Positions 13,716 through 14,728 of a DNA stretch of 14,728 bases are shown in pieces. The stretch spans positions 1 to 14,728 of the forward strand of contig CAYVCY010000041.1 of assembly GCA_964450265.1 (NCBI GenBank), written 5' to 3'. The notes below the pieces were generated by a model that worked only from the letters and a program-made list of their open reading frames with translations, did no database searches and had not been told where the DNA came from. A program made the position numbers and the translations under genes. Each line of letters starts with the position of its first letter. Position 1 is the stretch's first letter. Origin of the DNA: JAEZJZ01 sp964450265. GTDB lineage: Bacteria; Bacillota; UBA994; UBA5500.

Positions 13716-14674
13716 GGCGCATCGTTAGCCTGTTGGGGCAGGACTTGCGGCTGTTGTTCCGCAACGCTATTTTCTGGGTTGTTTCTGTCAGCCTGGTGTT
13801 GATTGTGCTCACCGTCAGGTTCCTGCTGCCGGCCGATTCCCACCTACCCAGCAACTCGCTAGTTACCTATGGGGTGGATTTGGAAGGTGCTGAGCGATTG
13901 GACAGTCCCCAAGCGGTATCGGGGCAAGTGCGCGACCACGGCGTGATCGGATTGATTGTGGATGACGGGATACTGACCGTGGTACACAGCGGCTTGAGTG
14001 AACAGGCCATCGCAGCCTTGGTGGCGCAGATCACGCCTCCCAGCGGTCCCTTGCCAGCAGTCACCGCCCAGGTGTTGCGTCAGACGGCTGCCGACGTGCC
14101 CCAGAATTTGCGCCTGATGCCTGTCTTTATTAGCTTCGAAGCCGTTGTGTTGGGCTTCTTGATGGCTGCCATACTGTTGTTGGGCGAGAAGCAGGAAGCC
14201 GTTCTGCAGGCATATCGGGTATCCCCTGGCGGTACCTTCGCCTACCTGGCCAGCAAGTCGCTGTTGTTTATCATTGTAGGAACTGTCTATGCACTGTTGA
14301 TGGCCATTTTTACCGTCGGGTTCTCGTTCGATGCGGGACAGTTCGTACTGCTGACTGGGTTGGGTTGCTTGTTCTACACTCTGCTGGGGCTGAGCGTGGC
14401 GGCATTCTTCGATGATGTCTCCGGTTGGTTTTTTGTGGCTGTGCTCATTCTTTCACTGAACATGCTTCCCATGCTCAGCTACACAGTCCCTACCTTCTCC
14501 CCTGCTTGGATGCGGTTCATTCCTTCATACGGAGGCCTGTTTGCTTACGAAGAGATTCTGTTCCCCACCGGCAAGTCATTGCAGACGGTTTACTTGACGT
14601 TGGGTGTATGGGCTTTGGTCTCCCTGGGGCTCAGTTCCTTCATCATCAAGCGTCAGCTGCTGACCGCCAATTAG
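13712..14674 (+). CDS. ABC-2 type permease (first of two)
   Basis: A 320-residue membrane subunit for the preceding ATPase. It has one N-terminal transmembrane helix (about 19-38), a soluble extracytoplasmic part (about 40-135), then five hydrophobic segments (about 138-157, 183-204, 210-232, 238-258, 292-313). The cytoplasmic loop GEKQEAVLQAYRVSPG (158-173) after the second helix is the usual ABC-2 coupling motif. ATG 13712 overlaps the ATPase stop. The body is somewhat short but complete. Since another permease starts 16 bp later, the exporter probably works as a heterodimer of two membrane subunits. Confidence 0.88.
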   Translation: MRRIVSLLGQDLRLLFRNAIFWVVSVSLVLIVLTVRFLLPADSHLPSNSLVTYGVDLEGAERLDSPQAVSGQVRDHGVIGLIVDDGILTVVHSGLSEQAIAALVAQITPPSGPLPAVTAQVLRQTAADVPQNLRLMPVFISFEAVVLGFLMAAILLLGEKQEAVLQAYRVSPGGTFAYLASKSLLFIIVGTVYALLMAIFTVGFSFDAGQFVLLTGLGCLFYTLLGLSVAAFFDDVSGWFFVAVLILSLNMLPMLSYTVPTFSPAWMRFIPSYGGLFAYEEILFPTGKSLQTVYLTLGVWALVSLGLSSFIIKRQLLTAN

Positions 14675-14690
14675 GAGGTGGCTAAAGTAG

Positions 14691-14728
14691 ATGCGAACAA
14701 TTCTCTCCATCATCAAGACTGATTTGAT
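14691..14728 (+). CDS. Second ABC-2 permease, 5' end only (runs off the window)
   Basis: ATG 14691 is preceded by GGAGGTG (14674-14680), which overlaps the previous stop codon, with a 10-bp gap. Twelve codons are visible (MRTILSIIKTDL), a short amphipathic start like that of the preceding permease (MRRIVSLLGQDLRLL). Most likely the partner permease; too little is present to be certain. Confidence 0.6.
   Translation, partial: MRTILSIIKTDL

Overview
The window looks like a stretch of chromosome from a Gram-positive, Clostridia-type bacterium (Bacillota) with moderately high GC. The reasons are strong AGGAGG-type ribosome binding sites, frequent TTG/GTG starts and ATGA overlaps, a CsaB/TagA cell-wall pair, an RNase J, and the succession ftsE-ftsX-M23 hydrolase-PDZ membrane protein-uvrB, which resembles the B. 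subtilis ftsEX-ctpB-minJ-uvrB neighbourhood but lacks a ctp protease gene. I do not assign a genus.

Layout. (1) 2-2792, plus strand: the end of a DUF5693-like membrane protein, csaB (polysaccharide pyruvyl transferase), a WecG/TagA glycosyltransferase and a PspC-domain membrane protein; the first three overlap by ATGA junctions. Together they point to synthesis and pyruvylation of a secondary cell-wall polymer, the usual anchor of SLH-domain S-layer proteins. (2) 2793-3346: no gene. It holds REP-like hairpin motifs, one copy of a ~280-bp dispersed repeat (R1) and a terminator for the opposing gene. (3) 3347-5008, minus strand: RNase J, with an unusually long (~540 nt), repeat- and hairpin-rich leader reaching a good minus-strand promoter near 5555-5582. 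(4) 5836-8662, plus strand: ftsE, ftsX and an EnvC/PcsB-like coiled-coil M23 peptidase, the standard FtsEX-controlled peptidoglycan hydrolase module, closed by a clear terminator. (5) 8701-9137: second R1 copy and a promoter, followed by a MinJ-like polytopic PDZ protein. (6) 10407-10663: a MITE-like chain of three hairpins, then uvrB. (7) 12641-12860: a perfect 22-bp REP hairpin, then a promoter overlapped by a TetR-type operator, leading an ABC-2 exporter operon (ATPase, permease, and a second permease cut by the window edge).

The coding content is mostly conserved housekeeping. The less ordinary material is between genes: at least four kinds of repeated or palindromic sequence, no intact transposase in the window, and a leader of the RNase J gene built from repeated modules with five GCAAC/GTTGC hairpins. 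I found no CRISPR array, tRNA, rRNA or obvious novel multi-gene system.
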